64,000 bases of DNA from Callaeas wilsoni (Eukaryota; Chordata; Aves; Passeriformes; Callaeidae). Below the pieces are notes generated by a model, which saw only the letters and a program-made list of their open reading frames with translations, did no database searches and was not told the origin of the DNA. The stretch covers positions 1 through 64,000 of the forward strand of contig VWPU01005327.1 in assembly GCA_013398955.1 (NCBI GenBank), given 5' to 3'. This document shows positions 11,376-24,069 of this stretch, piece by piece (position 1 is the first letter of the stretch; every line of letters starts with the position of its first letter). Position numbers and translations under genes: made by a program.

Positions 11376-12286
11376 TGTGACCTGAGAGAATAAAATCTGC
11401 AGAGCACAATTTCTGTTGCTGAGGGCCCAAAACCCACAACATGCAGTTTCTGGTGCCTGGTGCTGTGGGCTGTGTGACCCCCTCTATTCTGGTCCCTCGG
11501 GCTGTATGTGCTAGGGGACGGAGCACGCTGCGTGTGGCGCTTCCCTAGGACGGGGTGCATCGGGGTGCATCGGGCTGCTGGCGTGTGTGACCCCGCACAA
11601 AGGCGTCACTGCAGCGCTCCAGTGAGGTCCGAGTGTGGGCAGCACTCTGGAGAGCCCCACGGCTGGCAGGACAGAGGGAAGTCGGCCACCTCAGAATATT
11701 TCTGCTGCCTGCTTGTGGCAGCTACACCTGCTAGAGTGTTGTGGTGAATGAACCAAACACAAGAATAACCAGGGGGCCACAGAGCCCAGAAAAAGAGGTT
11801 TGGTGGGCTGGTTCCAAAGAGTAAAACCCCCTTCTGTGAGGATGGCTTCTCCCATTGAATTCCTGGGATCTGAGGTGGGCTCGGCCTGCCTGACGGACAG
11901 TTGACAGACACCCCTTGTATCTCCTAAGGAAAGGTAACCAGACCTGTCCCGCCTTTCCCCTCTTTCTATAGGTCCCTGCTATGCCATCCCCGCCCCCTTC
12001 CCTGTATCCCTTAAAAGCCCGCTCAGGCTACTGTCTTGTCCTTTTCACATCCGGTGGCCTTGGAGGGAGCTTCTGCAATATAAAATTGGTACACAAGGCG
12101 AAGGGAGTCCTCTGCTCTTTTGTTTCTGGTCACACTTGGGCTATCTATACGCCCCAGGCACGCCAGGCTTCGTGCCCTCCTCCGCACGAGCTGGGACGCT
12201 GACAAGCGAGGCACCGAGGTGCCACAGGGTGTTCTCCCTTTGTGTGGGACACGCCTGGACAAGCTGCTGCCATCTCAGCCCGGCCA
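11376..12286. mobile_element. GC-rich block, possible degenerate solo LTR
   Basis: About 0.9 kb that is clearly richer in G+C and CpG than its flanks. It can be framed as an LTR: it starts TG and ends CA, and the six bases GCGTGC occur directly before (11370-11375) and after (12287-12292) it, like a target-site duplication. On the plus strand it has a GC box (11988-11997), TTAAAAG (12011-12017) and TATAAAA (12079-12085), the order expected for a promoter inside an LTR. Against this, the terminal inverted repeat beyond TG/CA is poor, no internal retroviral sequence or primer-binding site follows, and other short repeats (for example TGCTGGCGT near both 11577 and 12290) show that such matches are not rare in this GC-rich stretch. 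A CpG-rich regulatory region of the host is the main alternative. Confidence 0.35.
11551..11574. repeat. Tandem decamer pair
   Basis: The ten bases CGGGGTGCAT are repeated immediately (11551-11560 and 11561-11570) and followed by CGGG, within the GC-rich block. Confidence 0.8.
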
Positions 12287-12344
12287 GCGTGCTGGCGTAC
12301 TAATGTACCAGAGCACTGGTGCAACAGATCTGGGCTCTCAGCAG

Positions 12345-13500
12345 CAATCAGGTCCCCCTTGCAGCTGATAATGTGGCTGTCTAAATATATCCATGATTAG
12401 GGCTACCCTGCACAGATTAAAGTCACAACTCTGTATCTCCCAGCTAAGGCACAACAGTTGGCCTGATGACAGCACAAACATGAACTTTATGACCTGTTTT
12501 TTCAAACTGTTTTTTAGAGCATGCTTTAAATATACTGGGTCACTGTCTGTAAGAGTGGATCGCAACAAATGTAATCCCTTCTCCAAGGATGGCTTCCTTT
12601 AATTCTGTAAATTGAATTGGGGTAGAGCAGGCAACATGATTAGGAGGTCATCTCTTTAATGTTTCAGATGCCTCTAAGTGTGCCACCTTGTATTTTTAAC
12701 AGAAAAAAAAATCAAAAACAAACAATAAAACCCACAAAAAACACACAAAAACCCCAACAGAAAACCTCTACATTTTTGTATAAAGTATCACCAAAAGCTT
12801 TAAGCAATTTCATTTTATCACCACTATAGTAATGATGCATAAGATACCCGGTTTTGTGATAATTCCACCTCCTCTTGTACAGCAACCTCTTTTATCTGTC
12901 TTACACATTTTAGGGGACAGAAATTGATCCTGTGATGCTGAACAAGCCATTCTAATTGCTTGTCTGTCCAGAGCTGAATTTAAGGCATTGCTACCTTGGC
13001 AAACAGGAGTCCCTTTGCTCTCCCTCAGAAATCCCCAATATAATTATGGAAGATTCAATTCTGCATGCATTTGTCCCTAGGCAATGACCTGCTTTGCTAG
13101 TATGGCAAAATCAGCTGCAATTTTTTTCATCCAGAGGATAACAATGTTGCCTTATCTTTTCCAAATAAATACAACTGATAATTGGGAAACAAGAAAAAAA
13201 AAGACCTTATTGCTTTAATTGTTCACTATTTTAGCATGAAGTTACACACAGGGGAGCCTTGAAACTTCTTCCATGTTCATACCCTTTAATTCAATTAAGG
13301 CCCTAAGCTAAAGCAAAGAGCTAGCAAGAGTCAGATACTATTGCTACTGATAATGTAACTGCCGAAAAAATTAATGGCATATAAACAATTCAAGTAGCCT
13401 TTTTCTTATGAGATTCCCCTTCTGAAACAGGTTAGTTTGCCTAGGGGATGACAAAATTATTAATGATTTCCTGACTGATTTTCTTAAGTCCTTGTTTTAA
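12345..13500. promoter_or_regulatory. Candidate non-coding regulatory block
   Basis: This stretch is free of recognised repeats apart from an A-rich insert (12700-12765) and is rich in homeodomain-type TAAT/ATTA cores. One is TAATTCAATTA at 13287-13297, an exact match to the P3 pattern (TAAT, three bases, ATTA) bound by paired-class homeodomain dimers. The overlapping short frames on both strands at 12338-12602 do not resemble a protein. Its character (unique, non-coding, motif-rich) is what conserved enhancers in gene deserts look like, but conservation cannot be seen in one genome, so the call is inference. Confidence 0.25.
12700..12765. repeat. A-rich low-complexity tract
   Basis: A-rich sequence with scattered C (CAAAA-like and CACA-like units). 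No adjoining retroposon body was recognised. Confidence 0.7.
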
Positions 13501-15000
13501 AACAAGCCACTGGATTTAGGCACTTGAGGTGCAAAGAAGTATTTATATTTTCTAAATGGCCTTCTGTAGTCTGAAGAGATCAATGGCATACATTTTACTT
13601 GCATTGCCTGCATTTGGAACCTAGGGGGAAAACAAGAGCACAAATAATGGATTGATTTAGATGGAATTTGGGATTATAGTCTGAGGATTTCAGACGTGTT
13701 TGGAGGATGTGTGAGAGGCCATGTAAAGATCCAACGAGATGCAAGGTTTCTTGTATGGTCAAAGTACTGGGTGCCAAATGTGGGACTTAAGAGAAAATGG
13801 AATTTAGGCTTAAAATCATTAGTGCATTCAAAAGGAAGATCATCAGCCTGATCCCAAGACTTAAGGAGTAAATAAAAAATAGACAATAGGAAACCAGAAA
13901 AATATTTTATTGATAAAAAAATCCCATGCATGTTACTTTTATACTGATGCACATTCATGTAGTACTGAATAAGAACTCTGAAATACCTGTTTGGACCCAG
14001 AGGAAGAAAAAGACCACATAACCTGAAAAAATATTCACAAAAATGTCTAACAAATCCTATCCCCTGAAACCCATGAAAATACCTAAATCTGCTGAAAATA
14101 TGTGAAGTAGATTTCATGATCAAGAAAGATATTGATATAATTGACACGGTATATTTAAAGACCTGTATTTTTCTCAGACATGTTGTTTAATTAAATAATG
14201 ATTGAAAAAAACAATTGAAAAAGAGAAATATGGAAAATATTGGCTGTACACATTTTGGATGATTGGACTAAAAAAGGCATCCAATTCTCACCTCCTATCA
14301 GGGAAAGTCAGGTAGCAGATGTCACTCATGTATCTACACACAGATCCTCTCTCACGACAGGGATTTTAAAAAGCAGATAGCTTTATCTTCTCTCACTTTT
14401 CGCTCTTGAATATTGATTAGGATCAAACTGATCAGAGCATTCCCAGGGAGGAACTCTGAATTGGCTTGAAAGCAATGATACATCGACAAGCTGGTTTGCT
14501 CATCATCTTCTCCCAGAAACTCTTGAGTCACATCATATCTCAAAGTGTGAAGTGGGAGGAATCTTCTCCTTATGCAAATGTCCAACTTCCTTCTTCGGAC
14601 GGCACTGAGGGTCCTATAGCTTATACGAGTTTCTTCTGCAGGAGCACTGTATAAGAAATAACCCACTTCTAGTGAAAAAGCTGTCTCTTGGACTTTACTG
14701 CACCTCCTTAGTGTGTCTATGCTGCCTGACCTCATTAATCTTGTTTTTCATGGTCACTGTACTGTGCAGTTATTCCATTAACATATTGTAGCTGCCCGAG
14801 GCTTCTTTAATGTATGTTCTATTTTATATTTGCCTAATTTATTTAGGCATTTGTAGTGCATTGACCACTGTAGGGTTTCCCTTTCTATGGGCAAATGAGG
14901 AGAGCATATGGCTTGGAACAGCGAGCTATTGACTGTGTTCATGGGAAGCCCTATAAAGGGGCGTGGATACTTCAGAACAGAAACTCAACACACCAGCTCA
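13500..15000. other. Non-coding DNA with the longest chance frames
   Basis: Two of the longest open frames of the window lie here on the minus strand, 13674-14147 (157 codons) and 14352-14735 (127 codons). The first is rich in F, I and S, as expected from AT-rich DNA. The second is more hydrophilic with several charged clusters, and a possible acceptor (tgctcctgcag) precedes its middle part, but no donor, partner exon or known domain was recognised. I treat both as unsupported. Confidence 0.5.
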
Positions 15001-15003
15001 ATT

Positions 15004-15053
15004 TAAAAAAAAAAAAAAAACAAAACAAAAAAAAAAGAAAAAAAACAAAAAAC
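15004..15053. repeat. Poly-A with C/G interruptions
   Basis: An A run of about 16 bases is followed by A-rich sequence interrupted by single C and G. It has the look of an aged retroposon tail, yet the bases before it match no element I recognise. Confidence 0.75.
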
Positions 15054-18000
15054 CAACCATTTTCCACATGGGGAGCCCTTTATATACATTTAGGCCTATG
15101 CATACCACGTGCTGAAGGAAGGGAAGGGAGAAGATGCCTACAGCCTATAATAGGTATTTAAACCCCCCAATAAATTTGGGATCCAACTCAAAGACTAGAT
15201 GTTGCAGAGCTCAGAAGCAGACCGTGTTATGTGGTAATGCATGGAACAACACACAATTCAATCACTGTACATTCTGGTTTCTGTCATTTTTAAGGGGAAC
15301 AATAGAACTGGCCAGATTCAGCAAACAAAATAAAAAGCTATGGCAAGGCGCTAACAGAAATAGGACTTCTTTCCATGAGATCATCTCCTCTGCATTTTAC
15401 ATATATACATACATTTCCTTGCTTGGAAGTAAAGGTCCTAATTTTTTTATCCTTTTTCGCTTACTAAATGTGCATGGTCTCTTTCTTTAGGAATACAAAA
15501 AAGCTCAAGATGTCAACTGACAGAACTTAAAAAGCATAAGAAAGCTCTTTCTAAACTACACTTAGGCTTAATATATGTTAGTGGAAGCTGAGAATCACAT
15601 GTAAATAATTTTGATTTGCAAAAACACATAAGCATCATCTATTATTAAAAATATTTTAAATATTGAATTGTTTCATATCCAATCCTTAACAGCATCTTAG
15701 TTTTATTATTAACTGTACTTAGTTGAACAAAAGGGGAGAGAAAGCCTGATTGTTACTGCTTCGTTCTTTCATCATCAGTGTTTAAATTATATTCCATGTT
15801 CAATGGAAAATCATCAGATGGTACCTGTAGTACATTCTGAGTTGTTTTCACTGTTTGAAGAGAAATATTATGGACTTCTGATGACCATTTTCAGAAAGGG
15901 CTGGTGTCTCTGGGTGCCCAGTTTGAGACCCTTTCTTTAACAGCTGTTCCCATTGTTACTGTGAGTAGAGTTTACACACTAAAGAATCAGCAGGATAGTA
16001 ACAGTGAGAAACTCACTTGCTCCCAGTCTAGGAAATGTAAAGATCAGGCAGTGCCTTTTGCCTAAGCCTTAAAACATCCACTCATCTCCAAAGTAAGCCA
16101 GGACAGCACTGCTCAAAACAATGAAAATCCAGCCCAAGCTTGCTCTAAGTACCTGTCACCCCTCTGTCGCTGTCATTACAAGTTCAGTCGCTGTAGGCAC
16201 AGAGAAGACACTTTTAAACAAGGGAGCAGTTACCTCCTCACAGCCCTGCCTTGACCATTTGTCCCTCCTTAATGGCATAGGACAAGGCAATTGTGAAAAC
16301 AGAGCTGAGTTCTGCTAGAAGGGTAAGAATACCCTGAAAGTCTCAAAAGCTTGTTCAAATTGTTTTATGGCAACAAACTAGCCTTTGAAACCATTTGAAT
16401 GACAAACAGTGAAAGTTTATTGTTAAACCAGTTATTGTTTCTGAGCCATGGGGGGTATCTGAACACGAAGACAAGAGCTGGAGCCTGATGGAGGAGGGAG
16501 TTGCTTACTAGCGTGTTGCCTTCTTATCATCTTAGGCAAATCAAAGATTTGCTGGGAAGAGGAGAGCCCTCAATTCTTCAAGACTTATTTAGTTAACAGT
16601 GCTGCTCAGCCTGGTGCTGAGCACAGGCTGCAAGGGCAAGGGAACACTATGGAAATATGAGAGGGGGGATATGGAAGTATTTACTTTCCTCCCCAGTCGC
16701 ATTTTCATCTACATTATCACACATAACTTCATCCTCCCACATGATTCTGACTTCAGTTCTAGGTGGAGCTTCTGGAGGTGAGGAAATACTGAGAAAGTGT
16801 TGAAAGACAGAAAGCAATGTTTACAGTGTGTATGTCCTGAGGGAACTGAGTTCATCTTCTCTCATGGCTGTAAAACCTGGGTGCATATCACTGTGCTGTG
16901 TGGCACCTACACCATAGGATCATGTGGACACAGTTTTGCTGGAGGACTGATCCTTTCCACTGATTCAGGTCAAGAAAGAGAACACATCCTCTTGGGGAGA
17001 AGCTCGTGAAATAATGTAAAAACTAATCTTGTATAACGCACGGAGAAAAGAAGTTTAAAAACTACTGAACATGTACCTCCCCTAACATAAATGACCAGGT
17101 CTCCAGAGCAAATCAGCCAGTCCATCATCCCATCTGTACTTCCAGCCTGAGACAGATTCTGGATCATCAGAGAACCCAAATACAGCCACTTGTCCCACCG
17201 ATAGGAACAGATCAGCCTTAAGTCCCTGACTACAGGTGTACAAGTGCATTCTTGTAAGAGGAAAATGTTATTTATTCAGAAACTGATGTCCAGAAATTAT
17301 ATGAGTGCTGGCTGATCCAAGAAAAAACCTGCTATTTGCAAGTTTGAATAATTGCCATATACTTCTGCTGAGAGGACACATCATGAATAAAATTACTTCT
17401 TATTCCAGTAAAATTATGTCTTATTCCTGCTTCCAAACAAGCTGAAAACACATTATTAGGGCAACAAGCAACAACTTCAGCTCCAGATAGGATATAGCGA
17501 AAGCAACTCTGTGATGAAATACAGGAAAACCTGTATAACTGCATACGCTGCACAAAGTAAATTAAGAATTTATACCTCATTCACATAATGCAGTTGCTCA
17601 CAGTAGGAAGCAGACAACAATACAGTATTCGCTGAAGCTTTAGGAAGACATTATTTTCACTCTACTTACAGCAGACAGTTGCTATCAATGGCCTAAAGGA
17701 AATTGTAGGTGTTAGCAAGCCTCACCATTGTGGATTTGACTGCCAGGTTTGTATCATAGTAAGGTTGTACATGCTTGCCTGCACATCTAAATGTCGAACT
17801 CCTTACATGCATTGCAACTCAACTGGGTCATGTTAATGAGATCTTCAGAAGTGTGTCTTTAGGTATTACTCCTTATTTCTCCCAGCCAAACCAGCTTTAA
17901 TCAAAGTCTTTCCTCAGCTGCGTTCTCAGTAACAATACATCTGTACTTTTTTCTTGCCCTCAGTGTTGTCAGAGATCTGGTCTGATGGTCTGAGATAAAA

Positions 18001-19522
18001 TGCATACACACACATTCACATGCAAAACAATACTGGCTCTTATTTCATGAATGTCAGAGTGTTTCTTTGGAAATTTGAGTTGCTTATTTCCTGTCTGAGC
18101 TTTGTGGAGGTGTCTCACAGTGTGACTTGGGGTGAGTGAGTGATACTGCATGCAACAAATATATGCCCAGGTCATTGGTACATTTGCAGACACCAACATG
18201 CCCACGCCCAAAAGGAAAGAACTTAGAACAAGTTCTATCTCTATTTACATGGACTTTTTTAAAATCCTCATTCACTTGAAGTTGAGTTACCAAAGTAAAA
18301 GCTGTATCCATGGTGAAACTTAATTCAGAAATAAAGCATGTGACTACTTTCACAACATGTTATTATTTTGTATGATCTTTAAGTTACTGAATGATTATGC
18401 AAGAATTTAGACACTCATACAGTATTTGCCAAAATTATTTTCATATTGTTTTCTTTCTCTATCATTCAGTACATAAAGTAAGTAATTTCTGACCTATATA
18501 AATGGCATACAAAAATATTCTTCCCTGCCTTTTCCAAAGTTTAATCCAACAATCAAAGATGACAACAGCATAGATAAGCACAAATGTCAGCCAGCTGTGC
18601 ACTAGCACAGACATGTCTCATGGAGAAGGTGGTAACACTTTTTTACAGTAGAAAAGCTGATGTAGAACAATGTTTACTTTCCAGTATATGTGTTTTTAAG
18701 AGTTTTGTATTGCTCAGTTTAAAACAAAATAAAACAACTGCTGCTAACATGAAGACAAGCTTCAAGTGACCCTTTGTTTTTCTAGGTCACAGTTTGTTAT
18801 CTTGACATAACGCATGCACGCAGATCTGCTCTCATACACAGAGGTAAACTTTCTAAATACTAGCAGATTTTCTAAGTGTTCAAATGCTGTTGTTACAAAG
18901 ACTGTTCTCTAAGACAGAAGGACTATTTCAAGACAAATGTAATGATTTTTCTTAAACTACACTGAAATTTTCCCCTCAGAGGCCAAGCACTGGGAAAGCA
19001 TGGAAAGAGAAAAAATGATTGCTCTTTGGGAAGGGGTGGCTGGCTTCCAAGGGCATAAAGGAATACATGTCAGAGCAGCTGCAAATGCTTGAACTGGGAT
19101 TCAAACACATCAACCACAGCCCTCATGGTGATTAAGGAATAAGTTAACTCTCTGTAGAAAGACCTGTTATTTATAATGTGCAGTGCTCAGCACTGTACAA
19201 CCAAGGAGAGAAGCACCAGCTTGGCTCCTTTTCTCCACTCTGACATTTATCAGTAGCTCTTGGATCATTCCAAGCACACTCTGCACTTGAGGCTTAGACA
19301 CCTGGTTATACCAGCTTTCTTAATCATGCATTTTAAATGTATTCCTCCTCTGATTTTATACTTTCAAACCAGTTCAGCTATCACCTGATTGCAGTTTACA
19401 CACAACCCTAATCAACATATTACAGCTTGGGAACTGCTGTGCCATGTCCTTCCATTTAAAGGAAATGAGCTGTTCCTGTAATGCATCCGATTGCCTGATC
19501 GCACAACAAAATTAAACTCTTT

Positions 19523-19566
19523 TAAAAAAAAAAGAAGAAGAAGAAGAGGAAGAAAGAAAAAAAGAG
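19523..19566. repeat. (GAA)n purine-rich microsatellite
   Basis: A short A run leads into four GAA-like units and then impure AAG/AAAG sequence. One strand is entirely purine over about 40 bases. Confidence 0.75.
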
Positions 19567-19992
19567 CAAATATTAAACACTTTTTGAACCGTGCAGCTAT
19601 ATGAGGTTAAGCCTTTCCCACCCCCTGCATAATGCTGCTCACATTGTGCATCTGGAAACCTGTCCAGGTGTGCATCCCACTATCTGGAATCACTGGATTG
19701 ATGAGACAGGGTCTTGAAGCCACTGACATTGGCTTTCAATACACTCCTTATTTCCAAGTAAATATTCTGCAAGCGTGTGATTTTTTGGCACTGCTTTAAC
19801 AATTGTGGCATTGCCCTAAAGGACAGACTAACCTAGTTTATAATAAGTGTATTTAATAGTGCAGAGCTCTATAGCTTGTCTAGTAAGACTTTAACCATGG
19901 CTTTGTAAATGATTTCAAAATCAAGTTGCAAACCAAAGGGAATGTATTTCTTGGTTATTTTTTTAGTAATAATTTGAAGGTTGCTTTGCAGG

Positions 19993-20004
19993 TTTTTTTT
20001 TTTT
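19993..20004. repeat. Poly-T run
   Basis: Twelve consecutive T, followed by GTGACG. Confidence 0.7.
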
Positions 20005-23000
20005 GTGACGTATATGTGTTTATTTAACTGTAAGCATATTTGTGAAGGCATCAGATTTAATTTTTGGTTTTGAATCACAACATAAGTTCCTGTTAAAATA
20101 AGGATTTTTATAATGAGCTTGATCAAAATATGTGTAGCCAAGAGGAAGCCAGACCAACTGACTGATCATCCCTCTCCTACCCACACACAAACCCCGTATA
20201 CTATGGCCATATCGTAAATGCTATCGTAAAGGGAGGTCATTTCAACGTCTTTAGTTTGTCCATCACATTTGTTGTGTTTTATATCAATGGCAATGCACTA
20301 CAGAAGGCAGATTCAAATGTTTAATGTCAAATACTTAGTTGTGTTCTTAGTAAAGGACTTCGGGTTTAGTTTGTGTACTAATAATGGAACATGCTTTAAA
20401 TACATCTGTTACTGTGTCAGTGTTTTAACACAGTAAGAAAAATTGCTGTCTTCAGGATGAAAAATTCAGTTCTGAAATTATTCAACATGGACAAAAATCT
20501 GCCCAAATAGTTCAAAGAGTTTCATAACAAAACCAAAACCATGCCCATTTTTCTTCTATGACCAGTATTTTTGGACTGGGTATGCTGTAAGGTGTACATG
20601 CTTCTTTCAAAGATTCCACACTGGATTTGTGCTGTATTTCTTGTCAGCCATTGCATAACCAAATGATGGGAAAACCGTGGTTTTAAAGTTTAAGCAAAAT
20701 CTAGTGACTTTGAAAAATTATGAGACCAAGACTCCAAAAATTGGCCCAGGGTCAGTCTCCAAGCACAGAGTATTAAAGACCAGCATACTACTTCTTGCTG
20801 AATAAAATTTCCCTTCCGTCCTGTTCGTGGTGAACGACAGATAGAAAGTGATTTTGGAATCCAAGTTAAACCCATTAAATATTATGTTTGTCACAGTAAT
20901 CTTTTTCCCAACCATTTTGTTCTGGTGGTAATGCTGTTCCAATTCCCACAATAATCCTGCATTTTTGTGTCACGTCTGGAGCGTGGACAACGAGCTAACC
21001 CCAAATAACATGAAAGTACAAGTCTGTATATGCACATCACTGTCTATTTTTAGTCATTTATATATTTTAAACAGTAAGGAATAATTTTGTTAGCATATAC
21101 ATCTACAAAAACACAAGAATGAAACTATTATTTAGATTAAATAAAGTCAAAAAAAATATATTAAACTGTCCCAGTGTATGCAATTTTGTGTTGTGTATGC
21201 AAGATACAAACTAAGTGTTGTTCGTAACTGTTCTTTGAATGGGACTTTTGGAAAACTAAGGACTATTGGAAAACTGCTGAAAGACACTACAAATCCAGAA
21301 TGGATGAGGCCAGTAAATCAAGGGAAAATAGTTTTTTTTTCCTTGCAGACTCACCTTTGATGAACTAAGATATAACTTTGATGTAATTATATTGGCCTAA
21401 GCGTGGTCCTGAATATTGAGAGTGTTCCTCTTGCTACGTGAGCGTGGAGACTTTGCCTCTCTGCAAACACAACCACATGGCAATTGCAGTATCAGAGCTC
21501 TGAGGTTTAAGTCTCTCAAATACTTGGTAATGGTTGTGGAGACAGTAAATAAGATGACAATTTGTTTGCCCAGTATATTTGGATTTTTAAGAAGAACCAG
21601 TGCTGAGGAGACAGGTGTCTGGATCAGGGCAACAGCGCTAAGTGGCCCACCATCTGACAAAGCTGGTAATGCCAGCATAGCCCCACTCAGATCAGCCAAA
21701 GCTTCACAAAATCCTAATTTTGCCTCATCAGCAAGATATTATTTATGTCAGGACACAGACAGCAGAAAGGTGGTACACAGATGGAAAATGGGTGAATCAA
21801 AGGTGAGGAGATACAAGAGGAAGTGTTTAGTCACTCCTGCTTCTTGAGGATAAGATTATCTGAAGTCATGCATTTTCAGATGTTTGTAGATGCATATTAC
21901 TATTTGGTTCAAATATTTACTAGGCACCATCAAATAATCAAGTAAGTGAGAATTGTTACTGTTGTTTTCAAAGCTGATTACAGAGGACAGATATTGCTTG
22001 CTAATCTTTCCCATTCCTTGATTATACGTTTAAAATATATACTCCCGTATCTCTTTTCAGAGCACAGATGCTGAAACCACAGGATGTCATTTTAATCCTC
22101 ATTTACTGTCACAGCTATGGATCCAACTGGTTTTATTCCAGGCAAAGCACAGCCAACTGCAATATGTCTACCTGGGGTAACTGTCATCTAAGCAAAGAGT
22201 GTTTTACCTGACCCATGCACAAAATAAATCCCTCTCCTTCAGATATTAAGTTGATAGTCTCTTATCACCTTATTGAGTTAGAAAGGTAGGGGCAAATTAG
22301 GAAAAAGGCATTTTAGTCAAGTTTTGGTAGCAGGGCACAAAATGTGGTGCTTATGTGACTTGAATGGAGCCAGATTTTGACCCTGGCCAGCAGGGAAACA
22401 CAGCTATGGCCGGAGTTGCAGATGACTCTAGCACTTTAGCTGTGAACCCAGAAGAGCAAGAAAAAAAAATAGAAAGCTCCTGAATTTGACAGAAAATTTC
22501 AGCCCCCAAGCTGCAGGAAGACTCAAGTGTGCTGAAACAGCATCTTTATGTAGTTGATAGAGAGCAACTTGTATGATGGCAAGTGAGAATGCAAGCACAT
22601 TTAAAGCATTTGCTTCATTTTGGAAAGGAAACCTCAAAAACATACTTCTTGGGTTCAAACATTTAAAGAAAATATTTATGGCATATGGCTACAAATGGGC
22701 AGCATATTTAAAAGTATTTCTTAAAATAAGAAGGTGGAAGCAGCAGTTCAATTGGTTGTTCATTAATTAACAGGGCCCTGGAAATAAAAGCGTTTGCCAA
22801 CAAATAATTAAAAACATATAAACTAAACTCTTTTAGAACTTGAAGTATTTCTTCAGTTTAAAACTATCTGATTAAAGAAATGACAAGCTATATTAGAGCA
22901 TCCCAGATACAACACTGCAAGATTCACAGAATGAATAAATCTTTAGTCTGTAGAGCATTGGAGGATGTCTATCAGCCAGCAGCATGCATGAGATCTTTCT

Positions 23001-23122
23001 GCTCCTACAGGTGTTCACAGAGTATGTTTCCCCCAACAGCTGGCAGAAAGGGCTGAAAGCACCCCAAACCTCCTGTGAGCCCATGTTTCTGCGTAAACAC
23101 AAGCTGCACACACGTGCACAGC

Positions 23123-23142
23123 GGGCAGGTGCACACCTGCCC
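23123..23142. promoter_or_regulatory. Paired E-box inverted repeat
   Basis: GGGCAGGTG (23123-23131) and CACCTGCCC (23134-23142) are exact reverse complements separated by two bases, so CAGGTG and CACCTG cores face each other. CAGGTG-type E-boxes are bound by ZEB, SNAIL and some bHLH proteins. A repeat with nine-base arms is expected about once by chance in a window of this size, so the match alone is modest evidence. Confidence 0.35.
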
Positions 23143-23169
23143 ACACACACCGCAGTGTTTGGCACTAGT

Positions 23170-23191
23170 CCGGTTTACCATCACGAACCGG
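23170..23191. promoter_or_regulatory. CCGGTT/AACCGG inverted repeat
   Basis: CCGGTT (23170-23175) and AACCGG (23186-23191) are reverse complements around a ten-base spacer. AACCGGTT-like halves recall grainyhead-family sites. Six-base arms are weak statistically; the two CpGs retained inside them are the reason to list it. Confidence 0.25.
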
Positions 23192-24069
23192 CTCGCGATA
23201 GTGGGGGTGAGCTGTGGGAGCAGCAGCTGACGTTCCCAGACAAGGGGCTCCTTTCTGCACAGCCTGCCAGGCAGCACAGTGGCAGCTGCCACCTCAAGGG
23301 CAGTAGCCCTGTGCAAACACCCGGTCAGGAACCTGCATACCCTGGGCATTAGTCACAGTGCACCGTGGGCTAGCATGTTCACACAAGTGGCATAAAAGTT
23401 AACAAATACATAAAAACCCTGGCCCCTGGTCTCAAGTGAATACATCCCAACAGGAAGATCCATTTGCCATGGGAGAGTAGGGACTGCAGGACAGCTGCCA
23501 GGCTCCGTTTGGCCTTCCAGGGTGGCACTAGCTGCCATTGCCAAAGCCTCCCTTCTGAGCAGACCTGCGGAAAGGCTGGTCCTGAAGCACCCATGCCCTC
23601 CAGCTCCAACCCAGCCCTGAGTCCACCGAGGTAGAGTTGTAGGTCACACACAGAGCACTGCCTCAAGAAATTCCCAGGGGCTGAATCAAAGAAGAAAGGG
23701 ATGTTTCTGCTCAATTTTCCCCATACTGTTCATTGTGCAGAGGCAGCATGGTGTGCTTGCTCTGTGAAATCACCACCTACATCCTGAACCTTTTTCCTTG
23801 TTTCCTCTTAGTTCCATCAGCATTACTCTTTATCCTTTCCATTGTGGACCACTTAACCTTTCATGGACCAATCCACAGCAAAAAAAGAAACTTGAATTTC
23901 TTATAAGGTTGATGCAGTCAGTCCCCCAGATTTACTTCTACTGTAAATCAACCATCACTGACAACCCTGGAGCAAAAAGTGTCTGAGAGATTCTTTGCAA
24001 TCTTCTATTGGTGCAGGGTATTTCCTAGATAAGATTTCTCCTGAGAAAAAAAGGTTCAAACCAGGAACA

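Larger units (their letters stand above)
15054..22990. other. Non-coding AT-rich DNA
   Basis: No exon, RNA gene or transposon recognised over about 8 kb. Simple repeats are a GAA-type tract (19523-19566) and a T run (19993-20004). The 143-codon plus-strand frame at 21416-21847 has no known domain and is opposed by a 100-codon frame on the other strand; both look like chance. Confidence 0.6.
22990..23740. other. Moderately GC-richer non-coding segment
   Basis: About 750 bases with more G+C than the neighbours, including a few CpGs at 23169-23200. Overlapping frames on both strands (22984-23352 plus, 23005-23349 minus, 23379-23714 minus) lack any recognisable domain and arise from the relative lack of stop codons in GC-richer DNA. 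Two inverted repeats with transcription-factor-like cores (23123-23142 and 23170-23191) lie inside. It could be an old element or a regulatory region; nothing decides. Confidence 0.4.

Noticed and set aside
11737..12326. Alternative LTR borders (TGTTG ... CAACA)
   Set aside because: The ends are inverted repeats, but the flanking bases (CTAGAG and GATCTG) do not form a target-site duplication; the 11376-12286 framing is slightly better, though itself unproven.
13674..14147. 157-codon minus-strand frame, the longest in the window
   Set aside because: Composition dominated by F, I, L and S as expected from AT-rich DNA; no known domain; no splice partners; length not surprising for 64 kb in six frames.
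14352..14735. 127-codon minus-strand frame with charged clusters
   Set aside because: Somewhat protein-like, but no recognised family, no partner exon, and overlapped by an opposite-strand frame (14466-14654).
15004..15053. Retroposed gene copy suggested by the poly-A tract
   Set aside because: The sequence upstream shows no recognisable coding frame or RNA gene, and no flanking direct repeats were seen.
21416..21847. 143-codon plus-strand frame
   Set aside because: No domain, opposed by a 100-codon frame on the other strand, no splice evidence.
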